Positions 20,400 through 30,938 of a stretch of 64,000 nt of DNA are shown piece by piece (the stretch's first letter is position 1; the number at the start of each line of letters is the position of its first letter). Made by a program: the position numbers and the translations under genes. The notes below the pieces were generated by a model. The model did not search any database. It saw only the letters and a list, made by a program, of their open reading frames with translations, and was not told the DNA's origin. Source of the DNA: Podospora bellae-mahoneyi (lineage: Eukaryota > Ascomycota > Sordariomycetes > Sordariales > Podosporaceae); contig NC_085884.1 in assembly GCF_035222275.1 (NCBI RefSeq), forward strand, positions 2,418,001-2,482,000. Direction: 5' to 3'.

Positions 20400-21583
20400 C
20401 ACGCAAGACATTAGGCTCGTTGTGTCACGGACTGAGCTTTGGATTGCTCAGGTCACAGGCGACGACACTCTGGCGCTGGTGGAGACGGGAAGCAATCAAC
20501 AAAAACCTCTGGCACGGTTCCGAAACGAAGACAGCCTCGAGCTTGATGACGAAGCCAATCTTGTATCGTATGAGGAATACTCTCCCTTTGGCAGCGTCGT
20601 CTACTCGGCAGTCTACGTTGAGGTGCCCGCTACGAGCATGACAGAGAGACTGGGCTGTATCGCTGTGGGAAGCGGTACTACTGCCCCTGGCTCGGTTGTT
20701 GGACGTCTGCGGACCCTGCCGGAACGATCGATGGCCCTAATCTTCACGCGTATGCGGGGAACGATCCTGTCAACTGGGTTGATCCTAAAGGGACCAGTCG
20801 CAAGAAGAATCAGGCATCACCAGGGAAGCCACAAGATAAGGCAAGCATCACAAGGGATCAACCAGACGTTAACATGAACCGGCGAGTGATTCTAGACGAG
20901 TTAGTGGGCAATCTAGACACGATAGAGAATATCAATGCCTTCCGGAATTGGTCGAGAAAAAGTTGAAGGAAGAGGGTTTGTTGAAAGGTTGGTGGAACAA
21001 ATACTCAGGCAAGCTCGCCCGCAAGGCGGAAGTCATCGTACTAGGCACGGCGCTAGATCTCATTCCCTTCGCAGCCACAGCGCTAAAGATGGGTTTGAAC
21101 GCGGCGCACGGTATCTACGAGAGTTATCAAAAGATGAAGGAGCACAAGGAGTTGGATGATGCTTTCAAGAACGGGCTTGACATCGGCAGGTTGATCTACG
21201 AGAAGCAGCACGAAGCTGAAAAGGTCAGACTCAATGCCGTCACGGTGTCCGACTCCGCCAGGGCGACGGACATGCTGTGGGAGTTGAACTCTGGGGGTAT
21301 CGGTGCCTTGGATGAGTGGGAAACAAACCATCCCGTGCCCAATCCAACCGTTGTTGATGAAGATGAAAGTTCAAGGGAGCAAAGTCTCAGTGATGAAATT
21401 GATGAGATTTCAGATGTGAAGGACATCAAGATCTATCACATTGAAGAACCGAAGCCGAGATGGAACTCTTCAACGAATACGAAATCGCAGCAAGGCGCCA
21501 ACCCTATCATTCATAGGCTACGCCAAACAGGCCGGTACATGGGCGGATTAGAGCGCTTCGGCCCTATAAAGAGTTCGCAGTAG
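20400..21583 (+). pseudogene. Broken RHS-repeat/Tc-like toxin gene (fossil)
   Basis: Contains the unmistakable RHS-associated core: an SYEEYSPFG motif, then an ETGLY...RYY segment, and finally AGNDPVNWVDPKG, the hallmark just before the variable C-terminal region. Downstream is a polymorphic tail of roughly 210 codons with a small hydrophobic alpha-helical part and an acidic C-terminus. RHS proteins of this kind are polymorphic toxins of bacteria and Tc-toxin C components. Copies in fungi are thought to derive from bacterial transfer. The element is clearly broken, with at least two breaks, and lacks the long beta-shell repeats expected upstream, so only the 3' end survives. The sequence is not AT-mutated, so decay looks moderate rather than ancient. 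Confidence 0.8.
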
Positions 21584-21960
21584 GCAAGTACAAGATACCT
21601 TATTCTGCAGCTTCTTGGGTGGATGCTTAAAGTTGTGCAGTCGAGTTTGCTCGCCGGTATCGACCATCGCTATTTTGATGCTGGTCTTCCGGACTATGGA
21701 AATTTCGATTGGGAAGGGGATAGCTCGGAACTTGTATAGGGTGAGGACATCTCGTGTGGACTGGGAGATAGTTGCACAAGCATGGAACGGTTGTTTGGAT
21801 GGATTTCTTTGCCAGGCAGTATCACATGTTGAATGTTATGCCTCAAATCCATTGTAGTGTGTGCACGCTGACTCAGCAGTTGGGCAAATGCCGCCCGCCC
21901 CCTCTTCCCAGTTCCTGAACCGGCAACCCACCACCACCTTTTCCCCAACAACGTTTCATC

Positions 21961-23349
21961 ATGGCCACCATCACCGCTGGCGATGGTCATGCCACTCCTA
22001 CAGATACCATCCTGACTTGGTCCCCTGCTAAAAGTGATAGTGAAGAGGGTAAAGGCTCGTATAGACCAGGCGGGTTTCACCCCGTGTGCATTGGCGATAT
22101 CTATTCCGAGAAATACAAGGTGTTGAGTAAAATCGGCTACGGGTTGTACTCGACCGTCTAGGCTGTCAGGGATTTGACAGAAGCGTGAGTCATCACTCAC
22201 AACCCAACATATTTCAAGACACCAAGACCAACACTAACCTGCAGGCGACATTTCAGAGAGGATGGCGAAGATGGGTATCGTGCTCTCAAGGTATTGGGTG
22301 CACATTGTTTTGCTGAAGACCACCCTATCTTTGAGAGAGAGATCCTCAAATACCTGCGCGATGATGGAGATAAAGAGGATATGGGCTCGGCCTACATATG
22401 CCCCCTTGTGGATGATTTTAAGTGTCAAGGCCCCAGCGGAACTCACGTCTATCTCGTTTTCGAGCTCATAAGGGGAGCCTTTGAGCAGCTTCGGCGCCCA
22501 GTTCAAAGATAACTAACTCCCTTACGTCGTTATCATCGTTTCACAATCCAGCTAGTGCTAGCCCTTAACTATACCTATAACTGCATTATTATATATACTG
22601 GTAAGTACTTATACTACTAACTACGAGAGATATATAGTTAATTATTTCAAAGATATTAAGCCCGATAATATCTTTGTTAAAATTCGTAATACTTCCCAGA
22701 CAGAGTCCAGCTATTTCGTCGAAGCCCCGATCTTTAAATAAGATGGAAACGAAGAAAAATACATGCTTATTTAGTCCATCGAACTTCGTTATTTTTAATT
22801 TGGCGAAAAGCATTCCAGAAATATTGTATAGTTTAATGTTACTTTAGGAGACTAGGGGGTGGCTAGCTAAACGACGAAGTACCTTATTAAAATATTTACC
22901 GGATAGCCCTACGGGCCCCAAAGGTTCTTAATAAGGCCCTGTGGGATGCAATAGTTAATTAGCGGAATCTCAAGGCTCTTCTACTTAAGCTTTACCCCGC
23001 CGTTCGCATATTTTTGGGTAGGGTACTGCCTAATTACCATTACGAGTTTAAGGCTCATATTACCGAAATTATGGATCTATTTGGGCCCTTTCCGAAGGAG
23101 CTTCTAGAAAAAGGAGATCAAAGGACTGTTTAGGAGATATTTGACAACGAAGGGAAGATCAAGGGCAAAGCCATGGGGATAGGCCTGCTGGGCAGGCCAC
23201 CACTGGAATCAGAATTGTTCATGCTGGAGTGAGGGATGACGACAGGAAAGACTTTGCATCCTTTCTCAAGACTATCATGAAGATCAGCCCAGCTGATCGA
23301 CTGTCGACTGCGGATTTGTTGACGCGCCCTTGGTTGGGCGCCATGAAAT
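21961..23349 (+). pseudogene. SR-protein-kinase-like (SRPK) pseudogene with an AT-mutated middle
   Basis: The 5' end reads GGFHPVCIGDIYSEKYKVLS and KIGYGLYSTV, the SRPK N-lobe with its glycine loop. An in-frame TAG follows at 22159-22161, where the family has Trp. After an intron comes GYRALKVLGAHCF (catalytic lysine in ALK) and HPIFEREILKYLRDD. From about 22520 to 23120 the DNA turns AT-rich with many TA-type stops, yet KPDNIFVK (near 22658) and WGVAS-like words show the catalytic loop region. The 3' end, DDRKDFASFLKTI through ISPADRLSTADLLTRPWLG, is well preserved. SRPKs phosphorylate SR splicing factors, and fungi often carry many divergent copies. This copy cannot encode a full kinase. 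Confidence 0.85.
22520..23120. other. RIP-like AT-rich tract inside the kinase pseudogene
   Basis: Base composition changes sharply from the flanks, with dense TA dinucleotides and C-to-T-type stops on both strands. This is the footprint expected of repeat-induced point mutation acting on a duplicated gene. The flanks at 21961-22500 and 23150-23349 are not visibly affected. Confidence 0.6.
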
Positions 23350-23552
23350 AGCACTACCCCTGACAAGAGAATGCTGGATGGCATCAACACGGTTCATTGT
23401 TCAGTACTACCACCAAGTAGCACATATTGTAAGGTTGTCAATTTTGTTTGAGTTACTACTTACTGTGCTTATCCTGAATTGCATTGACTTTTCAGCCCTG
23501 AGACAACGCTCTATGCCCCTTTGCGGTTGAAAGTCCCTTTCCATCACTGCCG

Positions 23553-25025
23553 AAATGCGGTCCTGTCCTCACTATGGAAAGCTTCCAAAAAGTTCACACT
23601 AGCATGGTGCAAAGCCTTCACCTTCTCGGCGAGGATAATTATGTAGTTGTCGATGAACTCTCTCCGGCTCTCAGCATCGGTGCCCGAAGGACCAATTTCC
23701 AAGCTACCGAGGGTGTCCCTGATGTCATCATATGACTCGGCTGACTCTGCAACATCCTTTTGAGCTTACTGGCGGAATCAAAGGCAAGCTTGGTCTTCTG
23801 GTCGACGTCCTTGAACTGGAAGACCATCTTGGTGACCGGGTCAACTAGCATGGCCTCGTCCTTGTTGCCTTTCTTGAGCGCTTCGAATTCCGTCAACATG
23901 CTCCCCCAGTCTTCAAGCATGTCGTCAGTATTGTCTGCTGCGGGCCCTAGGGCGGCCCAGCCACAGATAGGGATTCAACTGAAGGTGAGGCCCACACCGA
24001 CGGTGGCACCCTTGGCCATCTACAGTCGTTGTACCTGTTGTTGCAATCCCCGAGGCTGTCCTTGAACCTTTCCACCGCGTCGGTGTAGTTAGGGCTGAGG
24101 AAGGCCATGTAGCCTTTGAACTCTTTGTCCTTGTGCTTGAAAGGGGTTGTCGAGTACTTGTTGATCAGGTTGTTGAGGTCGCTGATGAAGGGCTTGGTGT
24201 CATCGCGAAGCTACTGTGAGGGTTGATTCAGCCTTTGAACCAAACAATGGAACTCAGCAAATATTACATACTTTCGTCAAGACGACGATAATGTCTTTGG
24301 TCTCTTCCTCTGCATCACTAGCCGCCATCTGAAGCGTCATAAGCGCTGCATCCGCTTTGCTCTTGGCCATTCTATAGGCATCGTCTTTATCATGTCGCGT
24401 GTTTTGTTTGGAATCAAAGAGGACCATCAGTTGACCGCGGAGAGTCATCCCCTCGTCATCATCAGTCAGGATGTCCAAAGTTGACCGGCCCCAGTTCTTG
24501 GCCACTGCCCCAGCCAGGGCTGTTTTGGAATGTCAGCAACGGAGAAGCAGGTGCGGAGAAACGCAACTCACACATGCTATGGAGGTTGTCGTCGTAGAAG
24601 TCATGGCATGTCGAGTCTATTTCCACAAACGTGGTCTTGGTCTTGTTGTATATGTCTGTGTCGACGGATTCTAGACGCTTGAATGCGCCCTTGGGGATTC
24701 TGTCATCGAAGGCATCGCTTTTGGTGGGGAAGTCCTTGCCTGTCATGAGATAAGCTTTGAGGTCTTGGCCACGCGCCGCCAAGTTAGTTCATATGAGCAA
24801 TTCGAGATAGCAGCAAGACTCACCAAATTACGCCTTGCTTTGAAGTAGAGATTTAGCTCTCTTTTTGTCTTCAGACGCCTGAGCCTTGGGGCCGGGGATC
24901 AAAATGAAGGTGTCGGTCGAGGATACAAGCGACTGTAGAGAGCCTTTCAGTTCCTGGTCGGCCTTGGTTGTAGGGCTCCACTGAGGAAGAGCGGCCGGAG
25001 CCATGGTCGGGCTCGCGGATGCCAT
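23553..25025 (-). pseudogene. Broken multi-exon gene for a helical protein (fossil)
   Basis: A minus-strand gene starting MASASPTMAPAALPQWSP with several well-formed introns. The product is almost entirely helical and charged (for example KSKADAALMTLQMAASDAEE), with a short hydrophobic stretch in the second half and a helical C-terminal part. The architecture (long amphipathic helices plus one hydrophobic hairpin-like segment) recalls the alpha-helical pore-forming toxin type such as xenorhabdolysin A or ClyA relatives, but I cannot confirm homology. The gene appears broken, with about three breaks. It lies next to the RHS fossil. Confidence 0.45.
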
Positions 25026-25498
25026 TGCGAAAAGGAAGGGGAGGGAAAAGTAGAACTGGTGACGATATGTTCAAGTGAGGAGCAGCTGACACTGGCAGTA
25101 CCTGCGGAAGAAGTGACTCCAGCTGTATGAATACAGACTCAAAGTTTAAGCTCACGTCATATGTGCTCAGTCCTCATTTGAACGTCGGTGGCTGCCTAGA
25201 ACCTGCCAAGAGGTTGGGCAGTCAGCTCCTGTTCTCAACAGATCCCGCTTGAACTCTTTGAGTCGACAAACAACCCTCCACTTGAGATTTTGGCCAGTAA
25301 GATATTTGATTCCTTGTCGTATGTTCAACCACTCTTCCTTGATGTGCATGGGGGAGAAGTGTGGCAGCTTGTCACCAGATGCGCGAAGAGCTTGTGTTAC
25401 TCTTCCCTGTCACAAAACAAGTATCATATAATGTGGAGAAAATCTCCGTGTTTCTAGCTAGACCACTGGCCACTACTCTACCAAGCCCCCAATCTAGC
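25026..25498. other. Intergenic
   Basis: No supported gene; presumably the promoter side of the leftward helical gene. Confidence 0.3.
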
Positions 25499-25765
25499 CT
25501 AAGGCTTTCTCGCCAAAGCAGCTTGAAAACCCGGGCACCCCTTCCTCAAATCATCCTTCGTAACCTTGTGCTTAGCATCTCTCTTCGCCTGCCTAACACC
25601 ACGCCCAAAATTCTTGACAGTACTCTGCTGGAACTCCAACGGCGCGGCGGCGAAGTCGGCATCAGACATGCACAAGTGAAGTTGCATCTCTCCCGTGTTC
25701 AAACGGCAACTTCTAGCATCGGGGTGGTCATCCTTCTGGTAGACGTTCACGCAGATTGCGTTCTT
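25499..25765 (-). CDS. Small cysteine-containing ORF (probable 3' exon)
   Basis: An open frame of about 85-90 codons ends at 25499. It carries four or five cysteines in CVNVYQKDDHPDARSC, LHLCMSD and KGCPGF, with a basic middle. There is no convincing start codon or signal peptide in the same frame, so it is probably the last exon of a gene whose 5' part I could not place, or a remnant. No family recognised. Confidence 0.25.
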   Translation of the reverse strand, partial: KNAICVNVYQKDDHPDARSCRLNTGEMQLHLCMSDADFAAAPLEFQQSTVKNFGRGVRQAKRDAKHKVTKDDLRKGCPGFQAALARKP

Positions 25766-26114
25766 CTTGCACTACAGAATTTGGCATGTGTTGTAGTTTC
25801 TTACAAAACTAAGTTCTACTGGTTCAAAGCCATCATGTTGCTCTTTCAACTTGACATGAAGTATGATTATAACCAGAGGACAATGGGATGACGCCAGTAT
25901 GGAATCTTTCAAAGTGCTGTAAAAGAGTAAATTCAGATGATGTTGTGAAACGTCTAGGAAAAAAGAAAATTACAAGGGCATACATCTGGCTCCCTTGTAG
26001 GAAAACCACCCCATTGGATGTCAGATGATTCCATCTGACATGAAAACAAGGAAAGCAAACTCATAATGTGCTAGCATACCTTGCAGATTGATATGACTCT
26101 TACATCATTTCCCG

Positions 26115-27528
26115 TCATACCCGGCGGCTTGAAGCCTGACGCTGGTGTGTTTCCGGCATAGTTGTAGAAAGACCGCCCAGGTTCATCCTCGTCGTCTTGA
26201 TCTTATTTCTCTCTGACCACTTCTTCAACTCATCCAACAGCTCCACAGGCAGCCCGTCAAAGCCTATCATCAGAGAATTCTGCTCGTCTTTCTTCGCATC
26301 CGCGGTGGCTGCAAAGTACGGTTCAGAAAGATTCTCGATCAGGTACCTAACACCAGCGGGTTCCCCATTCTCGTAGGCAAGTAGAAGAAGCGACTTGCTA
26401 AACGAATTGAAGGGAATAAACAGATGGAGATCATCTCCACCATGCCGCCCATTGGAATCGTGTAAAAACACTAGCCCCTCGCGAAGGAAGTAGCTGTGGC
26501 CTCAAAACGCACTCCTAGCTCTGATGTGGCTCGATAAGTCCCCCCAATGGTAGGAATGGTTGGTATATCTCTGACGGCCCTTTGGTGAGGCTGATAGTTG
26601 AGCTGGAACCTTACTGTCGTCTTCCCTTCCCAAATCCCAGCTTTTTGGAAGTGCGTAGCACCAATGACAGACTTGCCAAATGGCTTCAGTTTCTGGTTGA
26701 AGACCTTCCTGAAGACCGAGAGATATGTGTCTTTGCTGGCATCAGCTGCCTCACCAATTGTTCCAATGAGGTCCTTGTCTGCTTTCTTGTTCGGCAGGCT
26801 GAATGAGATGATCTTGGGGTACTTCCGTTTAATAGGGGAGAGGCCAGTGGCGGCGGTGGGCACGTTAAGCACGCGGTGGCTCTTTTGTCTCTTGGCTTTG
26901 GGCTCTGGGAGGATGATGACATGTTCTGTAACAGGTTATCAGCAAGCGAGGATCGGCAGTGGTGCTGGGAACAAGATGATGACTTACTGATATTGACGAA
27001 AGGAATCATCTTGATCCCGTCTGCTCCGCCGATTATCCGCACACCCCCACTCTTCTTGATCTTGGAGTTCCCACTCTGTACCTCGAAACGCATGTTGTAA
27101 GGAGAGGGATATTGTGAGGGAATATGCTTATTCGTTCCAAGCAAATGGAATCCTGTTCCAACGCTGATATGCTCTTCCTCGTTGCCATAGCAAAACTGAT
27201 TTTCACGGGTCAGGGTGTTCCAGTCAAAGGAATCGACGGCTGAAGCCTTCCGCTCCTCTGAAGCATCTTGACCTGCGGCGGCATCCTGAACCTCCCCGGC
27301 AAGCTCCTCCTCAATGGCGGCCTGTGTGCGGGGACTGCGTCTGCGAGGTCTGTAGCGAACTGTCGAACTCTTTGGTGGTTTTGGCGTTGCTGACGCTGAT
27401 GCCTTCGTAGCTTTTAAGCTTGGCGGATGTGCGGGCTCCGGTGTAGTCGTGGCCTCCCTGGAAGCGACGTGTGATGATCGACGCGTCGGCGCGGTGCTTG
27501 GAACTCCAATTTGCTTGCGAGGAGGCAT
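26115..27528 (-). CDS. Unknown basic, probably nuclear protein; frame break in the second exon
   Basis: The ATG at 27528 (MPPRKQIGVPSTAPTRRSSH) opens a Ser/Thr/Pro- and Lys/Arg-rich N-terminal 100 residues with RYRPRRRSPRT, suggesting a nuclear signal. A folded-looking part follows (SFDWNTLTRENQFCYGNEEE, then HISVGTGFHLLG). Exon 1 is 26988-27528; a 62-nt intron with GTAAGT donor and CTGATAAC branch site leads to exon 2 from 26925. Exon 2 reads well to about 26470 (KIISFSLPNKKADKDLIGTI). The sequence then continues with equal quality in another frame (GLVFLHDSNGRHGGDDLHLF to 26115). No plausible intron spans the switch, so a frameshift or assembly indel near 26465-26500 is likely. I do not recognise the family. 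Confidence 0.5.
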
Positions 27529-27932
27529 GTTTGCGGCGAAAAAAAGTCTTGAAGCAGATGGGCAGGAATGATTCAATGTCGTCGAGATAGAAGTCGCTTT
27601 GTGCTTTGCGTTACTTTTTATATAATTCGGGGGCCGAAAAACTGGACAAGACTTGACTTTGTGGAAATCATTTGGTGCCATCTGGGGATGGTCCTAACTC
27701 AGCTGGTAATCTCAGCCACAGTTTGGATACTTTTCTGATGTTTGCGTTCATCGTTCTTGAGACGAGGGTATGATCTGTCGAAGAAACTCGTAATGCTCGC
27801 TCGTCGAGCCTTCTCGTTGCAAAGAGAAAGGTAAACAATGGAACCCATACATTAAATGATTGGCCTTCTCAGCACAAGATGCAATCGAAATCCAGTCTCT
27901 GTTTGTTGCTGTCAAGGTGCATTTCGAAACAG

Positions 27933-27934
<2 letters not shown>

Positions 27935-27958
<24 letters not shown>
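27935..27958. repeat. A24 homopolymer
   Basis: Twenty-four consecutive A. Read on the minus strand it is a long T run just 3' of a tRNA-like sequence, where it would act as a Pol III terminator. Confidence 0.9.
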
Positions 27959-27963
<5 letters not shown>

Positions 27964-27979
27964 CAAAAGGAAAAGGGGT

Positions 27980-28095
27980 GACCATGATGGGCTTGAACCC
28001 ACTACCTGAAGCGAAGGGTCAGTCCGGTCACACAACCCCAACTGGCCAGGCCAGGTGGCGCACGGTTCCTTAACCATTGCGCTATCTACATACAA
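27980..28095 (-). ncRNA. tRNA-like Pol III element (pseudo-tRNA or SINE head)
   Basis: On the minus strand there is a good A-box TAGCGCAATGG (28074-28084) and B-box GGTTCAAGCCC (27989-27999), followed within 50 nt by a T24 run. The start-to-start spacing of the boxes is about 85 nt, longer than an intronless tRNA. The 7 nt before the A-box do not pair with the 3' end, and the T-stem is imperfect. It is therefore not a normal tRNA. A tRNA-derived SINE head, a decayed tRNA or a Pol III ncRNA are all possible. Confidence 0.4.
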
Positions 28096-28487
28096 TGTTT
28101 AGCTACTTCGCTGGTGGGAAGAGCCAAAGAGTGGTATATAAGCTGCCGCCTAATGGATCTATCAGGTACCCATCTCGCACATCGAACCTGGAACCCTTAG
28201 GGCCCTTTTCACACCAAACGATTCTTGTCCTCAACGTCGATGTGTTTGTTGCTGCCTTTTGTATTGTCCTCCTGCCACTTGTTTGTCAAGTTGAAGAGGC
28301 AACCGATGGAATGTTATGTCCAACAATGAAGCGATTGTGGTTGTATTCGGGAGACAAGCTCATAATGTTGGCAGGAAAGAAAAAGTCTTGTCCTCTGGCT
28401 TGTCCATGCTTTTCCCACCCAGGTTGTGTTGTCCACCTCGCATCTCCCAACCGCCGCCACTAACACCGCCCAGACGACGCCACCTAC
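28096..28487. other. Intergenic
   Basis: Short plus-strand frames only; no supported gene. It should contain the 3' end of the leftward coiled-coil gene. Confidence 0.3.
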
Positions 28488-28961
28488 CTATTCAACCTTC
28501 TCCAGCCTCTCCCTCCCCTTCTTCAGGTACTCCATATAATTTATTCTCTCCTGACACCGATCTCTATCCATCCCCGCATTGTCCACCTTCGCCTGGAGAT
28601 CATTCAGCCTCCGCTCCAAAGCAAGGCTCCGGAGAAAATACGCCGTCCTCAACGCATTCAGCGAGGCATTCTCCTGCCTAAGCTTGACGATCGTTGCCTC
28701 CAACTTGACAATCTTTTGACTCAGTTTTGACTCATCCAATTCCTGTTTATGCCGCCTCTCCATAGAGATCATATCACTTTCCATCTTCTTCTTCTCTCCC
28801 TTCAACGAGTCGCAGTGCCGTTGGAGCCGAGTGTATTCTTTGAGGAGCGTCTTGCGGTTCATACGTTCAGGGGGCCGTGGTTCGCAAGATGAGGCGGGCT
28901 TCTCGCGCGTTAGATGGAGGCGCGAGCGGACGCCCTGCATCCGTTCTGAAAAGTTTCCCAT
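28488..28961 (-). CDS. Coiled-coil protein of unknown function
   Basis: A single exon of 157 residues starting MGNFSERMQGVRSRLHLTRE. After a basic, proline-containing N-terminus the rest is one long coiled coil, with regular hydrophobic heptads in EYTRLQRHCDSLKGEKKKME and KIVKLEATIVKLRQENASLN. It ends with a charged helix, LKKGRERLEKVE. There is no signal peptide or membrane helix. This may be a structural or adaptor protein; no family assigned. Confidence 0.55.
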   Translation of the reverse strand: MGNFSERMQGVRSRLHLTREKPASSCEPRPPERMNRKTLLKEYTRLQRHCDSLKGEKKKMESDMISMERRHKQELDESKLSQKIVKLEATIVKLRQENASLNALRTAYFLRSLALERRLNDLQAKVDNAGMDRDRCQERINYMEYLKKGRERLEKVE

Positions 28962-30161
28962 GTCAAATGTGTGGTGAGGGACTGATATGATGGGATGTGT
29001 GTTTGCGGTGAAGTGTTGCTTGAGAGGCACCAAGAACGTCAGGACATGAAGACACCGCCTTGACAGTCCTGATGTCGAGAACGGAGAACCCCATGGGGAG
29101 GCGACGAATGGCTCAGGGTGGCTTCAAAAGACTTTTGGCGGGTGAAAGCTTAATGTTCAACACAAAATGTGGTAGACCCCGGTTCCTGAATCGCGCAATC
29201 ACGGAAACCGGGTTTGGAAATTGCAAACACTCAAGACAAACGTCGTCGATTAAAAAGCCAACTGCCAGCTTCATGGTGGATGGACTATGCCACCTACTCG
29301 ATGCACAAAATGCTATTGCAAGAGTCCCCTGTTCGGGTTCCTTTCCACCTTCCACCCACCTTCCTTCCGGCTTCCCCTACAACAAGCCAATAAATCTTCA
29401 ACAGCTCTTTCCCAAGTTTTGTGAAACCCAGGTGACCGGGCAGCGGTAGTCGCCGGATGGGAAATGACAAAGATGGTCAAAAACCGGCGGAGGGGGATAG
29501 AACGTGCGATGACAAGGACGATAAGGGAGATGACCAAGATGGGGAAAATGAGACTTGTCACCCGGATGGTATTGATCACTTGTGAGGGGAATTACACCGC
29601 AACGCCTTCTAGACATGATGGCAAGCAGCCAGTGATAAACAAGTGTTTTTTCGCTTTGCAAATTGCCCAATTGCTTGACAACGGCACAAGCCGAACAAAT
29701 CAGGCTGCCCGGCGTGTGGTGGTCCTCGGTGCTTAACCTACCCGCCAACCGTTGGGAAGCGCCGCAAGCGGTGCGCCGCTCCACTAAGGCAATATGTGAC
29801 AGCCAATTATGACTTGGTGCAGGTAGCAGCCGCGATTGACTTGTCGCGAAGGGGATTAGCTACCGCTCATGCGAGATTTTTGGATGCAAACCCTGGTGTT
29901 GGATGAGTGGGGGAGAGGGGAGGTTCGGGGGGAAGGCATGCAAGTGTTTTGGCCGATTGGGCGGTTGAGGGAGGATCCTGGGGGTTGGGAGCTTGATTTT
30001 TGATGGGCGTCTAGAGAAAGAAGAAAGGCTAGGTAGTTTTACCAGCCTCTGGAATTTCAAGTTGCATAGGTACCGTTGGGTAGGATATAATTATGGTGTT
30101 TTGAGCCACATCCGATCTGTTCTGGCTTTGTCTAGTTCCATGCTATCATTACCAAAACAAA
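28962..30161. other. Gene-poor tract with a possible small membrane ORF
   Basis: The minus-strand frame around 29313-29579 has a hydrophobic run (SLIFPILVISLIVLVIARS) and could be a tiny membrane protein, but its start is not an ATG and splice context is absent. Nothing else is supported. Confidence 0.3.
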
Positions 30162-30938
30162 ATGCACCCCCTTACTACGTCAGACCTCGCCTTCTTGCTT
30201 TGCACGTCTTCCTCTACCTCCCCACCAAGAGCGCCACTGATGTTGAGGACAACGTATGGGTTGGTGATTGTTATTCAGAGTGATGGATCGTTGGGCATAT
30301 CGATATCAGAACAAAAGCCACCGCGTGGAAAGGGGATGGTAGTCGGGGGGGGTTGCTCTGTTCTTGCCAGCCCTGTCATGCTTCCCGTTCCACGAATATC
30401 GCCACCGCAAAACGAGCATTATCTGCTTTCTCCAGATTTCACCACGCCGACGTACCTCTGGTCACCAAGCTCGGCGAGCTTAGACGAGTGGACACCGGCG
30501 GATGAGGCACTGCTAGAGTCGTTGTATTCTGGTGAGGTGGAGGAGGAAGGGGGTTGGTTTGACGGCTATCTTGATTGGGTGGGGAGGGCGGAGGATCAGC
30601 TCCATGGTTTGGGTTCGTCGAGGCTGTGGAGAGGACCGGAAACGTCAAACGATAGCTTTATCAGCGTTGATTCTCCAACAGAATCAGGAGGGGGGATTGA
30701 TGGGCAGCTTTTCAAAGACGAGGGCGAGAGAACGCTGTGGTTAGTGGAGGGTATGTTGTTAGCGTCTTGGTTGGCGCTGCAGGAGGGAGTCGAAGGAGTT
30801 GGTTATCGTTATCGCGTTGGCAGGTCTGAGGACGCTGTGGGGGGGGAGCAGGACGAGGGTATGTATTTGTTGGAAAGAGGGGGCACTGAGAGTTTGGGCG
30901 AGGTCGTTGCGGCTTTCTTGAGGAATGTGAGATTTTGA
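30162..30938 (+). CDS. Unknown acidic protein
   Basis: A single-exon ORF of 258 residues, start MHPLTTSDLAFLLCTSSSTS. The middle and C-terminal parts are acidic and rich in Gly, Glu and Trp (EEEGGWFDGYLDWVGRAEDQ; LWLVEGMLLASWLALQEG). No domain is recognised. The coding strand changes from C-rich to strongly G-rich, as in better-supported genes here, and the frame stays open across low-complexity GGGGGG tracts. Both favour a real gene. Confidence 0.5.
   Translation: MHPLTTSDLAFLLCTSSSTSPPRAPLMLRTTYGLVIVIQSDGSLGISISEQKPPRGKGMVVGGGCSVLASPVMLPVPRISPPQNEHYLLSPDFTTPTYLWSPSSASLDEWTPADEALLESLYSGEVEEEGGWFDGYLDWVGRAEDQLHGLGSSRLWRGPETSNDSFISVDSPTESGGGIDGQLFKDEGERTLWLVEGMLLASWLALQEGVEGVGYRYRVGRSEDAVGGEQDEGMYLLERGGTESLGEVVAAFLRNVRF

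Noticed and set aside
27980-28095. A functional tRNA gene
   Set aside because: The acceptor stem does not pair, the T-stem is imperfect, and box spacing is too long without a clear intron.
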